NCBI RefSeq assembly: GCF_001014975.1
Contig: NZ_BBXA01000033.1
Coordinates: 62,001 to 126,000 of the forward strand
Direction: 5' to 3'
From: Novosphingobium sp. MD-1
Lineage (GTDB): Bacteria > Pseudomonadota > Alphaproteobacteria > Sphingomonadales > Sphingomonadaceae
Length of the DNA: 64,000 nucleotides
The translations under genes were made by a program, and so were the position numbers. The notes beneath the pieces are model-generated. The model searched no databases and had not been told where the DNA came from. It worked only from the letters and a program-made list of their open reading frames with translations. Shown here piece by piece: positions 28,139 to 35,648 of this stretch. Position 1 is the first letter of the stretch; every line of letters starts with the position of its first letter.

Positions 28139-30103
28139 TCATGGCGTGACGATCGCGAACGGCGGCGTCGGTTTGTCTATCCAGCTCACCAATTGCGCGA
28201 ACGCGGCCATTTGCCCTTCGATCCTGGCTTCGCCCGAGGCGATCTTGGGCGCGAGCGGCTGGCCGCGGAGCAGCGCCGCGACGAGATCGGCGTACTTGAT
28301 CGTCAGCGTTGCATCGGGCGTACCGACCACGCCCGGCCGGTGGACCAGCACGCCGTTGCCGACCGTGACCGTCACTTGCGCATTCCGGTCGGGGAACACG
28401 AACGCCAGACGCAGCTTCGCATCGCCGGCCTTCTCGGCCGCAAAGCGGACCGAGAGCACATCGAACAACTGGTCCGGCGTCAGCGAGCCGGCGATTCCGG
28501 GCGAGATGGCGGATGCGGCCGGAGGCTGCGCCCCGCGCAATTCGCTCGCGCCCGTCAGGTACATGTTGCGCCACAGCGAGTTCTCGCTCTGCCACGCGAG
28601 TTGCTGATAGCAGCGCGCCAGCAAATCGCGCGCGGCGGTGTCACCGGCATCGGCAAAGACCGCGCGGTTGAGCAGTTCCGCTGCCCAGGCATAGTCACCC
28701 TTGTCATAGGCCGCCTGCGCCAGCTGCCGCACCCGCGCCGCGCCGCCCAGCGCCTCGACATAACGGCGGCCGCCTTCCTCGGGCGGCAACGGAGCGAGAT
28801 GCACCGGGTTGCCATCGTACCAGCCCATGTAGAATTGATAGACTGCGCGCGCGTTGAAGCTGAGCGAACCGTAGTAGGGCCGGTCGTACCATTCCTGCTG
28901 CAACGCCTTCGGCAGCGTCAGCTTCGCGGCGATCTCATCGCCCGTCAGGCCTTGATTCATCAGCCGCACGGTCTGGTCGTGCAGGTACGCATAGGCATCG
29001 CGGTGCTTGCCGAGAAAGTCGGTGATTTCCGCCGCCCCGAAGCGCGGCCAGCCGTGGCTGGTAATCATCACGTCGGCACCGGCGAAGAAATCGATCGCCT
29101 CTGTCAGCCCCTGCGCCCACGCCTTGGCGTTGCGCACCACCGCACCGCGCGGGGTCAGGATGTTGTGCTGGGTGACATTGGCGTTTTCGGCAAGATCGGC
29201 CACTTTCCAGTCCGGGAAGCCGATGTTCATTTCGGCCGGGGCTTCCGTGCCCGGCGTCACCTGAAAGCGCAGCTTCACCCCGTCGAGCACGATCTCCGTG
29301 CCGGTTTTCGCGATTTCGCGATTGGGCGGAACAAGCCCCTGCGTGCCGGGTGCCACGGCCATGCCGATCCCCGAACCCATGTTGCCGGTGGGTCCCTTGG
29401 GCAGCGTCAGCCCGAACTGATAGATCGCGCGGCGCGCCATGGCCGGGCCGGCGATCACGTTTTCACCCACCGCCGCGTCGGTGAAGCCTTGCGGCGCCAG
29501 GATCGGCACGTCTGGCACCGCGAAAGGCAGAATGCCACCCGCGCCGCCGAAGTGGTCGATATGCGAATGGGTATAGATGATCGCGCTGACTGGCCGCTTG
29601 CCAAGTTGTTCGGTCACGAGATCATAGGCCGCGCGGGCTGTTTCGTCCGCCGTCAGCGGATCGATCACGATCCAGCCCTTGTCGCCCTTCACGAAGGTCA
29701 CGTTGGCGATATCGAACCCGCGCACCTGCCAGATGCGGTCGGAAACCTTGAACAGCCCAGCGCGCGAAAGCACCTGTGCATGGCGCCACAGGCTGGGGTT
29801 GACCGTATCCGGCGCCGGGGCTTCGACGAAGCTGAAGGTATTGAGATCCCACACCACACGCCCGTCGGCGGCGCGGATCAGCGGGTCCTTGCGCGTCGCC
29901 ACGAAACCGCGCGCGGCGAAGTCATAATCACGCCGGTCCTGAAACGGCGCGGCGGCGCGCGCGGCCTCATTGACCGCCCTTGTCGTCGCGCTGGGCGGAT
30001 CGGCAGCCCGGGCGGCGGCCGTCTGGGCGAATGCCGCCGAACCACCCGAACAGCAACCAGCCGCCAGCACCACGGCCAGCCCTTTCAGCATCCTGCGCCC
30101 CAT
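28139..30103 (-). CDS. Alkyl sulfatase-like metallo-beta-lactamase (SdsA1/BDS1 type)
   Basis: Predicted to hydrolyse primary alkyl sulfates to alcohol and sulfate. A signal peptide (LAVVLAAGCCSGGSAAFAQ) directs it to the periplasm. The binuclear zinc centre is visible: THSHIDHFGGAGG near residue 180, GENVIAGPAMARRA near 225, and a further conserved His in MITSHGWPRFGAAE. A helical dimerisation region and a C-terminal SCP2-like domain (LFDVLSVRFAAEKAGDAKLR) complete the alkyl-sulfatase architecture. The length (654) fits the family. I choose the ATG at 30103, with GGTGGAG just ahead; a GTG at 30112 is the alternative. It is upstream of the DUF1254 gene. Confidence 0.9.
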   Translation of the reverse strand: MGRRMLKGLAVVLAAGCCSGGSAAFAQTAAARAADPPSATTRAVNEAARAAAPFQDRRDYDFAARGFVATRKDPLIRAADGRVVWDLNTFSFVEAPAPDTVNPSLWRHAQVLSRAGLFKVSDRIWQVRGFDIANVTFVKGDKGWIVIDPLTADETARAAYDLVTEQLGKRPVSAIIYTHSHIDHFGGAGGILPFAVPDVPILAPQGFTDAAVGENVIAGPAMARRAIYQFGLTLPKGPTGNMGSGIGMAVAPGTQGLVPPNREIAKTGTEIVLDGVKLRFQVTPGTEAPAEMNIGFPDWKVADLAENANVTQHNILTPRGAVVRNAKAWAQGLTEAIDFFAGADVMITSHGWPRFGAAEITDFLGKHRDAYAYLHDQTVRLMNQGLTGDEIAAKLTLPKALQQEWYDRPYYGSLSFNARAVYQFYMGWYDGNPVHLAPLPPEEGGRRYVEALGGAARVRQLAQAAYDKGDYAWAAELLNRAVFADAGDTAARDLLARCYQQLAWQSENSLWRNMYLTGASELRGAQPPAASAISPGIAGSLTPDQLFDVLSVRFAAEKAGDAKLRLAFVFPDRNAQVTVTVGNGVLVHRPGVVGTPDATLTIKYADLVAALLRGQPLAPKIASGEARIEGQMAAFAQLVSWIDKPTPPFAIVTP

Positions 30104-30220
30104 ACTCTCCACCTGCGTCTTGTTATCGCATGTCGAGCCTAGAGCACAGGTTATGGCAATGAAAGCGCCAATTGTTTCCGCACCCGATGGGGGCCATCAT
30201 CAATGGGCTGTCGGACGCCC

Positions 30221-30526
30221 TTACTGGATCGCGGCGAGTTCGCTTTGCGTCTTGGCCAGCATTTCGTCGGTGATCTTGCCGCTGGAATAGGGCTGCAGCG
30301 CCTTGAGGCTGATTGCCTTGAACATCTCGTATTCCGGCCGCGCGGTCAGGCCGGGGAAATTCCGCTCGATCACGGCCTTGCCCTGCTCGTTGGCAACGAT
30401 GTCCTGAATCGGCGTATCGATCGTGAACTTCGCCGCGGTCGTCGCCGCAACCGCACCCGTATCGGCGGCATTTGCCGCAACCGGCGCCACCAGCGCCAGA
30501 ATCATAGCCAACGCAACCTGCTTCAT
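30221..30526 (-). CDS. Small exported protein, conserved but uncharacterised
   Basis: A 101-residue protein with signal peptide MKQVALAMILALVAPVAANA and a mature part of about 80 residues: FTIDTPIQDIVANEQGKAV, IERNFPGL, YEMFKAISLKAL and ITDEMLAKTQSELAAI. The pattern TPI-(I)-AVIERNFPGL-MFKAISLKAL resembles a short helical module I have seen in sphingomonad proteins associated with sugar-locus enzymes, but I cannot name a family. AAGGAAG precedes the ATG. It lies downstream of the TonB receptor on the same strand, separated by a terminator. Confidence 0.75.
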   Translation of the reverse strand: MKQVALAMILALVAPVAANAADTGAVAATTAAKFTIDTPIQDIVANEQGKAVIERNFPGLTARPEYEMFKAISLKALQPYSSGKITDEMLAKTQSELAAIQ

Positions 30527-30614
30527 CGCAAACTTCCTTGCTTCGAATGCGCCCCCTGCGGGGCATAACCGGGCGGCGGCTGGCTGGCTATCCGCATCTC
30601 CGTCAAAAACACGC

Positions 30615-30656
30615 CACAAAAGAAACGGGGCCGGAACCGAGGGAGGTTCCAGCCCC
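30615..30656 (-). terminator. Rho-independent terminator after the TonB receptor gene
   Basis: On the minus strand GGGGCTGGAACC pairs with GGTTCCGGCCCC (one mismatch) around a six-base loop (30627-30656), followed by GTTTCTTTTGT. It lies about 35 bases after the receptor stop codon. Confidence 0.85.
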
Positions 30657-30689
30657 GAGAGGGGAGGGAATTGATGGCCAGGGTTTACG

Positions 30690-32999
30690 TCAGAAATCGT
30701 AACCCAGGCTGAACAGCACCGAACGCCCCAGGATCGGGCGGCCATTCGGCGTCGCCGGATTGCGCGGATCGCCTTCCGTCAGGCCATGGCTGTTGTTGAG
30801 GTTGTCCGCCCGCACCGAGAAGAACAGGCCGGAATCGAGCTTCGCCTGCGCGCCGAGGTCCAGCTTGGTGTAGGCCGGGAGGCGCGAGGAGTTGGCCAGA
30901 TCGCTCCAGCGCGCCCCGATGAACGACGCCGCGCCGAACAGGCTGACCTTCACCGCGCCGACGGTCACATCATAGCTGGGCGAAAGGCGGACCTGGTACT
31001 TCGGCTGGCGGAGCACTTCGTTGCCCACCTGTCCGGGGGTCGACGAAGCGGTGACCTTGGCGTTCTGCAAGGTCGCGAGGGTTGCGAACCCGAAGGCGCC
31101 GAGGCGCAGGTTGCCGTCCAGTTCGAGGCCGTAGGCCCGGGTCTTGAACTGCGAATTCGCCACCACCGAACCGACCGTGGAGTCGAAATTGTTGTTCTTG
31201 TTATAGAAAACCGTGGCGTAGAGCGACAGGAGCTGGCTGGAATACTTCACCCCGCCTTCCAGCTGGCTGACACCGAACACGTTCGGATTGCCGTTCCGCA
31301 GATCATCGAAGTTCGGGTAGCGATAGCCCTTGGAATAGCGCAGGAACACGCCAAGGTGCGGGTCGAACGCATAGTTGGCCGCCGCCGAATAGGCGAACTT
31401 CTTCGCGGTGACGTGGTTGCGCTGGTTCACCGTGCCGTCCGGATAGCCGTAGGTTCCGGAGTCGTTGGAATCGATCACGTAATCGAGCGCCAGCCACTGG
31501 TGCCGCACGCCCAGATCGATCCGCAGCTTGTCCGTCACCTGCACGCTGTCGGCCAGGTAGATGGCGTTGACCTGCGCATCGCCCGACGAGCGGATGCCAT
31601 AGTGGAAACAGCTCGATCCCGATCCCGCGCTGGCCAGCATCCCGCAGGTGATGCCGCTTTGCAGCAGATCGCCGTTCTGCACGTTCTGGACCGGCACGGC
31701 GTTGCCCAGCGTCCAGAAATCATCGGCAGACCAGTCCGCGCGATAGTAACCCGCGGTGAAGTTGTTGATGCCGGAATGGAAATTGACGCTGAGATCGTTG
31801 GTGAAGGATTCGATCTTCTTCTCGACCACCCAGTGCCCGTAGTTCTGGATCCAGTCGTTGGCGTTCAGCGTCACGCCGCCCGCCGTCTTTATCGTGCCCA
31901 GGCCCGGGTTGGCCGCCTGCAGGGCGCTGACGCGGATGGGCGAGCCGTCCGGCACGAAGCCGAGCGTATCGGCATTGCCGTTGGTGTAGGACAGGTTGTC
32001 GCGCACCGACCAGCCGCCGCCCAGATCGAACTTCAGGTTCAGGCCCGAAAGGCTGCCCTTCCAGCCGCGACCGCGCGCGAAGTCATAGGTCTTCGTCTCG
32101 TTCGGCCCGACCTGCAAGGTGGCATAGCGCGTGGCGTTGCCGAGCTGCGAGAACGTGCCAAGATCGTTGCCGGTGTTGAGCGCCATCGGCAGGTACCACT
32201 GGCCGTGATCGTCCGTCACGCGGGTCCAGATGCTGATTTCGCCGTTGTCGAACTTCTTGGTCAGCTGCGCGCTGATCTGGCGCCCCTTCTCCGACTTGAA
32301 CTGCGCATCGCGGATGCCCGGCGATTGCTGCACATAGCCGCCGATCATGTAATAGAGATCGTGGCCCAGCGGACCGGAAATGACCGCGTCGGCCCGCGCC
32401 GAGCCGTAGTCCGTGGCCGAAAGCTTGACCCGGCCCTCGGTGGTTTCGCCGCCCTTCTTCAGGTTGAAATTGAGCGTAACGCCGACTTCGCCGTTGGAGA
32501 ACACCGCGTTCGGTCCGCCGTGCGCGGCTTCGGTGGAGGCGATCGTTTCGTCGGTGCGGAAGATCGAGCTGTTGTCCATGAACGACAGCGATTCCGTGCC
32601 GTAGATCGGCGCGCCATTGAGCGACATCGTCACCCACGGCGCATCGCTGCCGCCCGGCAGACCGCGCACGTCGATGTTCGCACCGGCCACGCCGCTGGAG
32701 CTTTCGGCCCAGACGCCGGGAACGAGCGTGAAGACTTCTGCCGTGCTCTTGGGCGAAATGCGTTCGAGCGCGGCTTCGTTGATGGTGGTAATGGCGTAGG
32801 AAGCATCCTGCTTGCGCACGCCCGCGCCGCCGGGGGTACCGATCACGACGATGGCGTTGGCATCGTCAACGGTTTCGGAAGCGGCCACGTCCTGCGGGGC
32901 TGCGGCGTCCTGGGCCTGCACGGCATTCGCCGCGAGCGCCAGCGCGATCGCGCCTGCCGCCACACCGGAACGCACCATGCCATTCATGGAAAGTCTCAT
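30690..32999 (-). CDS. TonB-dependent outer membrane receptor, probably for an alpha-glucoside
   Basis: A 769-residue outer-membrane transporter energised by TonB. It has a signal peptide (AIALALAANAVQA), a TonB-box-like stretch (AIVVIGTPGG), and a plug domain with ITTINEAALERISPKSTAEV, PGVWAESSSG and IDVRGLPGG. The beta-barrel follows and ends LGRSVLFSLGYDF with the C-terminal aromatic. GGGAGAGAGG precedes the chosen ATG at 32999; an ATG at 33020 is possible but has no site. The substrate is inferred from the divergent LacI gene, the shared operator and the GH65 genes nearby. Confidence 0.9.
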   Translation of the reverse strand: MRLSMNGMVRSGVAAGAIALALAANAVQAQDAAAPQDVAASETVDDANAIVVIGTPGGAGVRKQDASYAITTINEAALERISPKSTAEVFTLVPGVWAESSSGVAGANIDVRGLPGGSDAPWVTMSLNGAPIYGTESLSFMDNSSIFRTDETIASTEAAHGGPNAVFSNGEVGVTLNFNLKKGGETTEGRVKLSATDYGSARADAVISGPLGHDLYYMIGGYVQQSPGIRDAQFKSEKGRQISAQLTKKFDNGEISIWTRVTDDHGQWYLPMALNTGNDLGTFSQLGNATRYATLQVGPNETKTYDFARGRGWKGSLSGLNLKFDLGGGWSVRDNLSYTNGNADTLGFVPDGSPIRVSALQAANPGLGTIKTAGGVTLNANDWIQNYGHWVVEKKIESFTNDLSVNFHSGINNFTAGYYRADWSADDFWTLGNAVPVQNVQNGDLLQSGITCGMLASAGSGSSCFHYGIRSSGDAQVNAIYLADSVQVTDKLRIDLGVRHQWLALDYVIDSNDSGTYGYPDGTVNQRNHVTAKKFAYSAAANYAFDPHLGVFLRYSKGYRYPNFDDLRNGNPNVFGVSQLEGGVKYSSQLLSLYATVFYNKNNNFDSTVGSVVANSQFKTRAYGLELDGNLRLGAFGFATLATLQNAKVTASSTPGQVGNEVLRQPKYQVRLSPSYDVTVGAVKVSLFGAASFIGARWSDLANSSRLPAYTKLDLGAQAKLDSGLFFSVRADNLNNSHGLTEGDPRNPATPNGRPILGRSVLFSLGYDF

Positions 33000-33060
33000 G
33001 CACCTCTCTCCCTTGATCATCGCCTTTGCGGCGAGTGCATGACAGCCCTTTAACGAGTCA

Positions 33061-33074
33061 TGAAATGCATTTCA
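33061..33074. promoter_or_regulatory. Perfect 14-bp palindrome, probable LacI-family operator
   Basis: TGAAATGCATTTCA is its own reverse complement, with the central GC typical of LacI-family sites. It sits between the divergent receptor and regulator genes, 62 bases before the receptor start. A 12-of-14 match, TGTAATGCATATCA, lies between the MFS and GH65 genes. Confidence 0.7.
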
Positions 33075-33152
33075 AGGGCAAGTTGCAGCTGTTCATTTTT
33101 AACCGGAACCCTGCAATAACGCGCGCGCAACACAAAAGGGCGGGAGCAACGG

Positions 33153-34184
33153 GTGGCGGACGAAGCGGGTATCCGGAAAAAACGGTCACGATCGATGGGG
33201 GTCAGCATGGCCGACATCGCCCGCATCGCGAACGTATCGAAGCCCACCGTCTCGCGCGTGCTTAGCGGCAGTCCGCTGGTGACCCAGGCCACGCGTGATC
33301 ACGTGCTCGAGGTGGCCCGCGCGCACGGCTATGCGGTGAACCGCAACGCGCAGAAACTGCGGCAGACCCGCACCGATACGATCAGCGTGGTGCTCGACTT
33401 CGGCTCGCACCGGGGCGGCCGAATCGCCGACCCGTTCATCTTCGAACTGCTGGCCGGCGTTGCCGAAGCGCTGGCCGTCCGGAAGCTCGATCTCCTGCTT
33501 TCCCCGCCCGCGGCGCAGGACGAACGCGCCTATCAGGACCAGGTCAACGCGCGCGTGGTCGATGGCTTCATTTTCCTGGGCCAAGGCGAACGCGATCCGA
33601 TGCTGCGCGATCTGGCCAAGTTGGGCGTGCCGTTCGTGGTGTGGGGCGCGGTCGATCCGACCGAGCCCTATTGCGCCGTGGGCAGCGACAATCGCCTGGG
33701 CGGACGGCTGGCGGGCGAATACTTCCTGCGGTCGGGGCGCAAGGACTGGCTGTTTATCGGCGATACCAACCATGCCGAAATCGCGATGCGCCACGATGGG
33801 CTGAGCGAGGCGACGCACGGCAAATCCGCGTCCATCCGGGTGCTGCGCACGGGCGACATGTCGTATACCTCCACGCTCAACGATACCGCCGCCTACCTCG
33901 CCACGCATCCCGCGCCCGATGCCGTCTTCGCCTTTTCCGACACGGCAGCCATGGCGGTGATCGCCGCATTCAAGGAACAGGGATTACGCGCGCCGGAGGA
34001 TTTCGCGCTGGTCGGGTACAACAACATCCCACCGGCGGCAGCCTTCACCCCGGCGATCACCACGGTGGAGCAGGAAACCCACATCGCCGGCGCGATTCTG
34101 GTCGAAAAGCTGATGCAGAAGATCGAAGGCGGCCGCGCCGCGTCCACCGTGCTGCCCACGCGCCTGATCGTGCGCGAGACCTAG
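33153..34184 (+). CDS. LacI family transcriptional regulator
   Basis: A 343-residue repressor. The N-terminal HTH covers about residues 19-62 (MADIARIANVSKPTVSRVLS, then QATRDHVLEVARAHGYAVN, including the hinge helix region). The periplasmic-binding-like effector domain follows, with VDGFIFLG, VGSDNRLGGRLAGEYFL, DAVFAFSDTAAMAVIAAF and FALVGYNNIPPAAAFTPAIT. The start is a GTG at 33153 preceded by GGGAG. It converges with the MFS gene one base away. It probably senses the locus sugar or its phosphorolysis product and binds the two palindromes. Confidence 0.9.
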   Translation: MADEAGIRKKRSRSMGVSMADIARIANVSKPTVSRVLSGSPLVTQATRDHVLEVARAHGYAVNRNAQKLRQTRTDTISVVLDFGSHRGGRIADPFIFELLAGVAEALAVRKLDLLLSPPAAQDERAYQDQVNARVVDGFIFLGQGERDPMLRDLAKLGVPFVVWGAVDPTEPYCAVGSDNRLGGRLAGEYFLRSGRKDWLFIGDTNHAEIAMRHDGLSEATHGKSASIRVLRTGDMSYTSTLNDTAAYLATHPAPDAVFAFSDTAAMAVIAAFKEQGLRAPEDFALVGYNNIPPAAAFTPAITTVEQETHIAGAILVEKLMQKIEGGRAASTVLPTRLIVRET

Positions 34185-34185
34185 G

Positions 34186-35502
34186 TCAGTCGACAGACAC
34201 CCCTTCCTCGGCCAGCCTCTTCAGCACGATCACGCCGGCTGCGAGCAGCGCGATCGGCACCAGCAGGCTGTACAGAACGCGGGCGTCCGGAATAGCGGAG
34301 AACAGCTCGGCGACAATCCGCGATCCGGTGGTACCGCCTAGCGCAGAGAACACCACGATCAGGCCGATCAATCCCGGCTGCCGCGCCTTGGGCACGCTGC
34401 TCAGGATCACCGAGTTGAGCGTGGGATAGATCGGCGCCATGAAGAACCCGATCGCGGGCAATAATAGCGCCGGAAGCGGGATATCGCGCCATGACGTGAC
34501 CAGCGCATGGGCATCCGTCCCCACCATGCCTGGCACCGCCAGCAGGATCGCCGCCATGCCCGCCAGGCAACCGAGCATGAGCGGAAACCATCCTACTCGC
34601 GTCACCAGCAGGCCCGCAACGAGCCGCCCCAGCGCGATCGACATGGCGAAAGCCGACGCCGCCTGCACCGCGATCTGGCCGTCGAGCCCCAGCACGCGGT
34701 GGTTGATCGTGGGCAGCCACGTCCCCACGCCCTGCTCGATGAGCACGTAGAGAAAGATCGCGGCGATGAAGACCTGCGTCAGCCGCAGCCGCAACAAGGC
34801 GAGCATGGCCGGAAACGCGCGCGGCGCGGCGGCATCGCCTTCCGGCTTTGCCACCAGCCCCCGCTCATCGATCCGCACGAATGCCGCAGCCAGGGCCGCG
34901 ACCAGGCACAGGCCGGCAAGAAGCCAGTAGGTATTCAGCCACGAAGGCGACGATGGATCCGTGGGATCGATGAAAGCCGCGAAAATCCAGGAGCTGGAGA
35001 CGACCGCGGCCATGAAGCCGGATTCGATGATCCCCAGCAGGCGCGCATGGCCGGATGCCGATCCGGTCAGCAGGCCGACCGACGAATAGACCGCCACTTT
35101 CATGAGCGCGAAGCCAAGCCCGGTGGCGAAGAACATCAGCCGCATCGCCCAGAAGGAATCGCCCAGCGGCACCGCCACGCATCCCAGCCCGGCGATGAGC
35201 AGCGCAGCGACCATCGAACGCCGGATGCCGAAGCGCGGCAAGTGCGATGCCAGCGTGAACGAGGCCACTGCGATGGTGATATCCTTGAACGCTTCCAGCG
35301 TGCTGGCCGCGCGGTTGTCGACATGGAAATAGCCCGTCGACTGGAGAATCGCCGTTCCCACGCTGTTCAGGAGAATCGCGAACGTGGCGTAGCCGAGGCA
35401 CAGCGCGAAGGTCACGAACCAGCCCGCCCGGGCTGCGGCGGCACCGCCGGCATTCCCCGCGGTTTCTTCCGGTTTCTGCGCACTGATTCCCGCAAATGCC
35501 AC
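34186..35502 (-). CDS. MFS sugar permease
   Basis: A 438-residue major facilitator with about 12 hydrophobic segments, including WFVTFALCLGYATFAILLNS, LIAGLGCVAVPLGDSFWAMR and LLPAIGFFMAPIYPTLNSVI. The closest families are FucP/NagP-type and sphingomonad sugar importers. I start it at the GTG at 35502 because GGGAGAGG lies just upstream, the same pattern as the receptor gene; ATGs at 35529 and 35526 have no such site. It is divergent from GH65 and shares its regulatory region, so it likely moves the disaccharide across the inner membrane. Confidence 0.85.
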   Translation of the reverse strand: MAFAGISAQKPEETAGNAGGAAAARAGWFVTFALCLGYATFAILLNSVGTAILQSTGYFHVDNRAASTLEAFKDITIAVASFTLASHLPRFGIRRSMVAALLIAGLGCVAVPLGDSFWAMRLMFFATGLGFALMKVAVYSSVGLLTGSASGHARLLGIIESGFMAAVVSSSWIFAAFIDPTDPSSPSWLNTYWLLAGLCLVAALAAAFVRIDERGLVAKPEGDAAAPRAFPAMLALLRLRLTQVFIAAIFLYVLIEQGVGTWLPTINHRVLGLDGQIAVQAASAFAMSIALGRLVAGLLVTRVGWFPLMLGCLAGMAAILLAVPGMVGTDAHALVTSWRDIPLPALLLPAIGFFMAPIYPTLNSVILSSVPKARQPGLIGLIVVFSALGGTTGSRIVAELFSAIPDARVLYSLLVPIALLAAGVIVLKRLAEEGVSVD

Positions 35503-35568
35503 GCCTGCCTCTCCCTTATTGCGCATCATGCCGTCATGCGGCTTGAACGGAAGCTAGCATTTCGGTAA

Positions 35569-35582
35569 TGTAATGCATATCA
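35569..35582. promoter_or_regulatory. Second probable LacI-family operator
   Basis: TGTAATGCATATCA matches the palindrome upstream of the receptor at 12 of 14 positions, with the same ATGCAT core. It lies between the divergent MFS and GH65 starts (67 and 67 bases away). Confidence 0.6.
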
Positions 35583-35648
35583 TTAATGTGTTTCGGACCG
35601 TGTTCCGGCGCTTTCGTAGGCGCCTCAGGCACCCATGGGAGAGATGGA

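Noticed and set aside
30545..30566. Short hairpin (ATGC-CCCC/GGGG-CAT) upstream of the small exported protein
   Set aside because: The stem is short and overlaps ordinary GC-rich sequence; I cannot support an attenuator.
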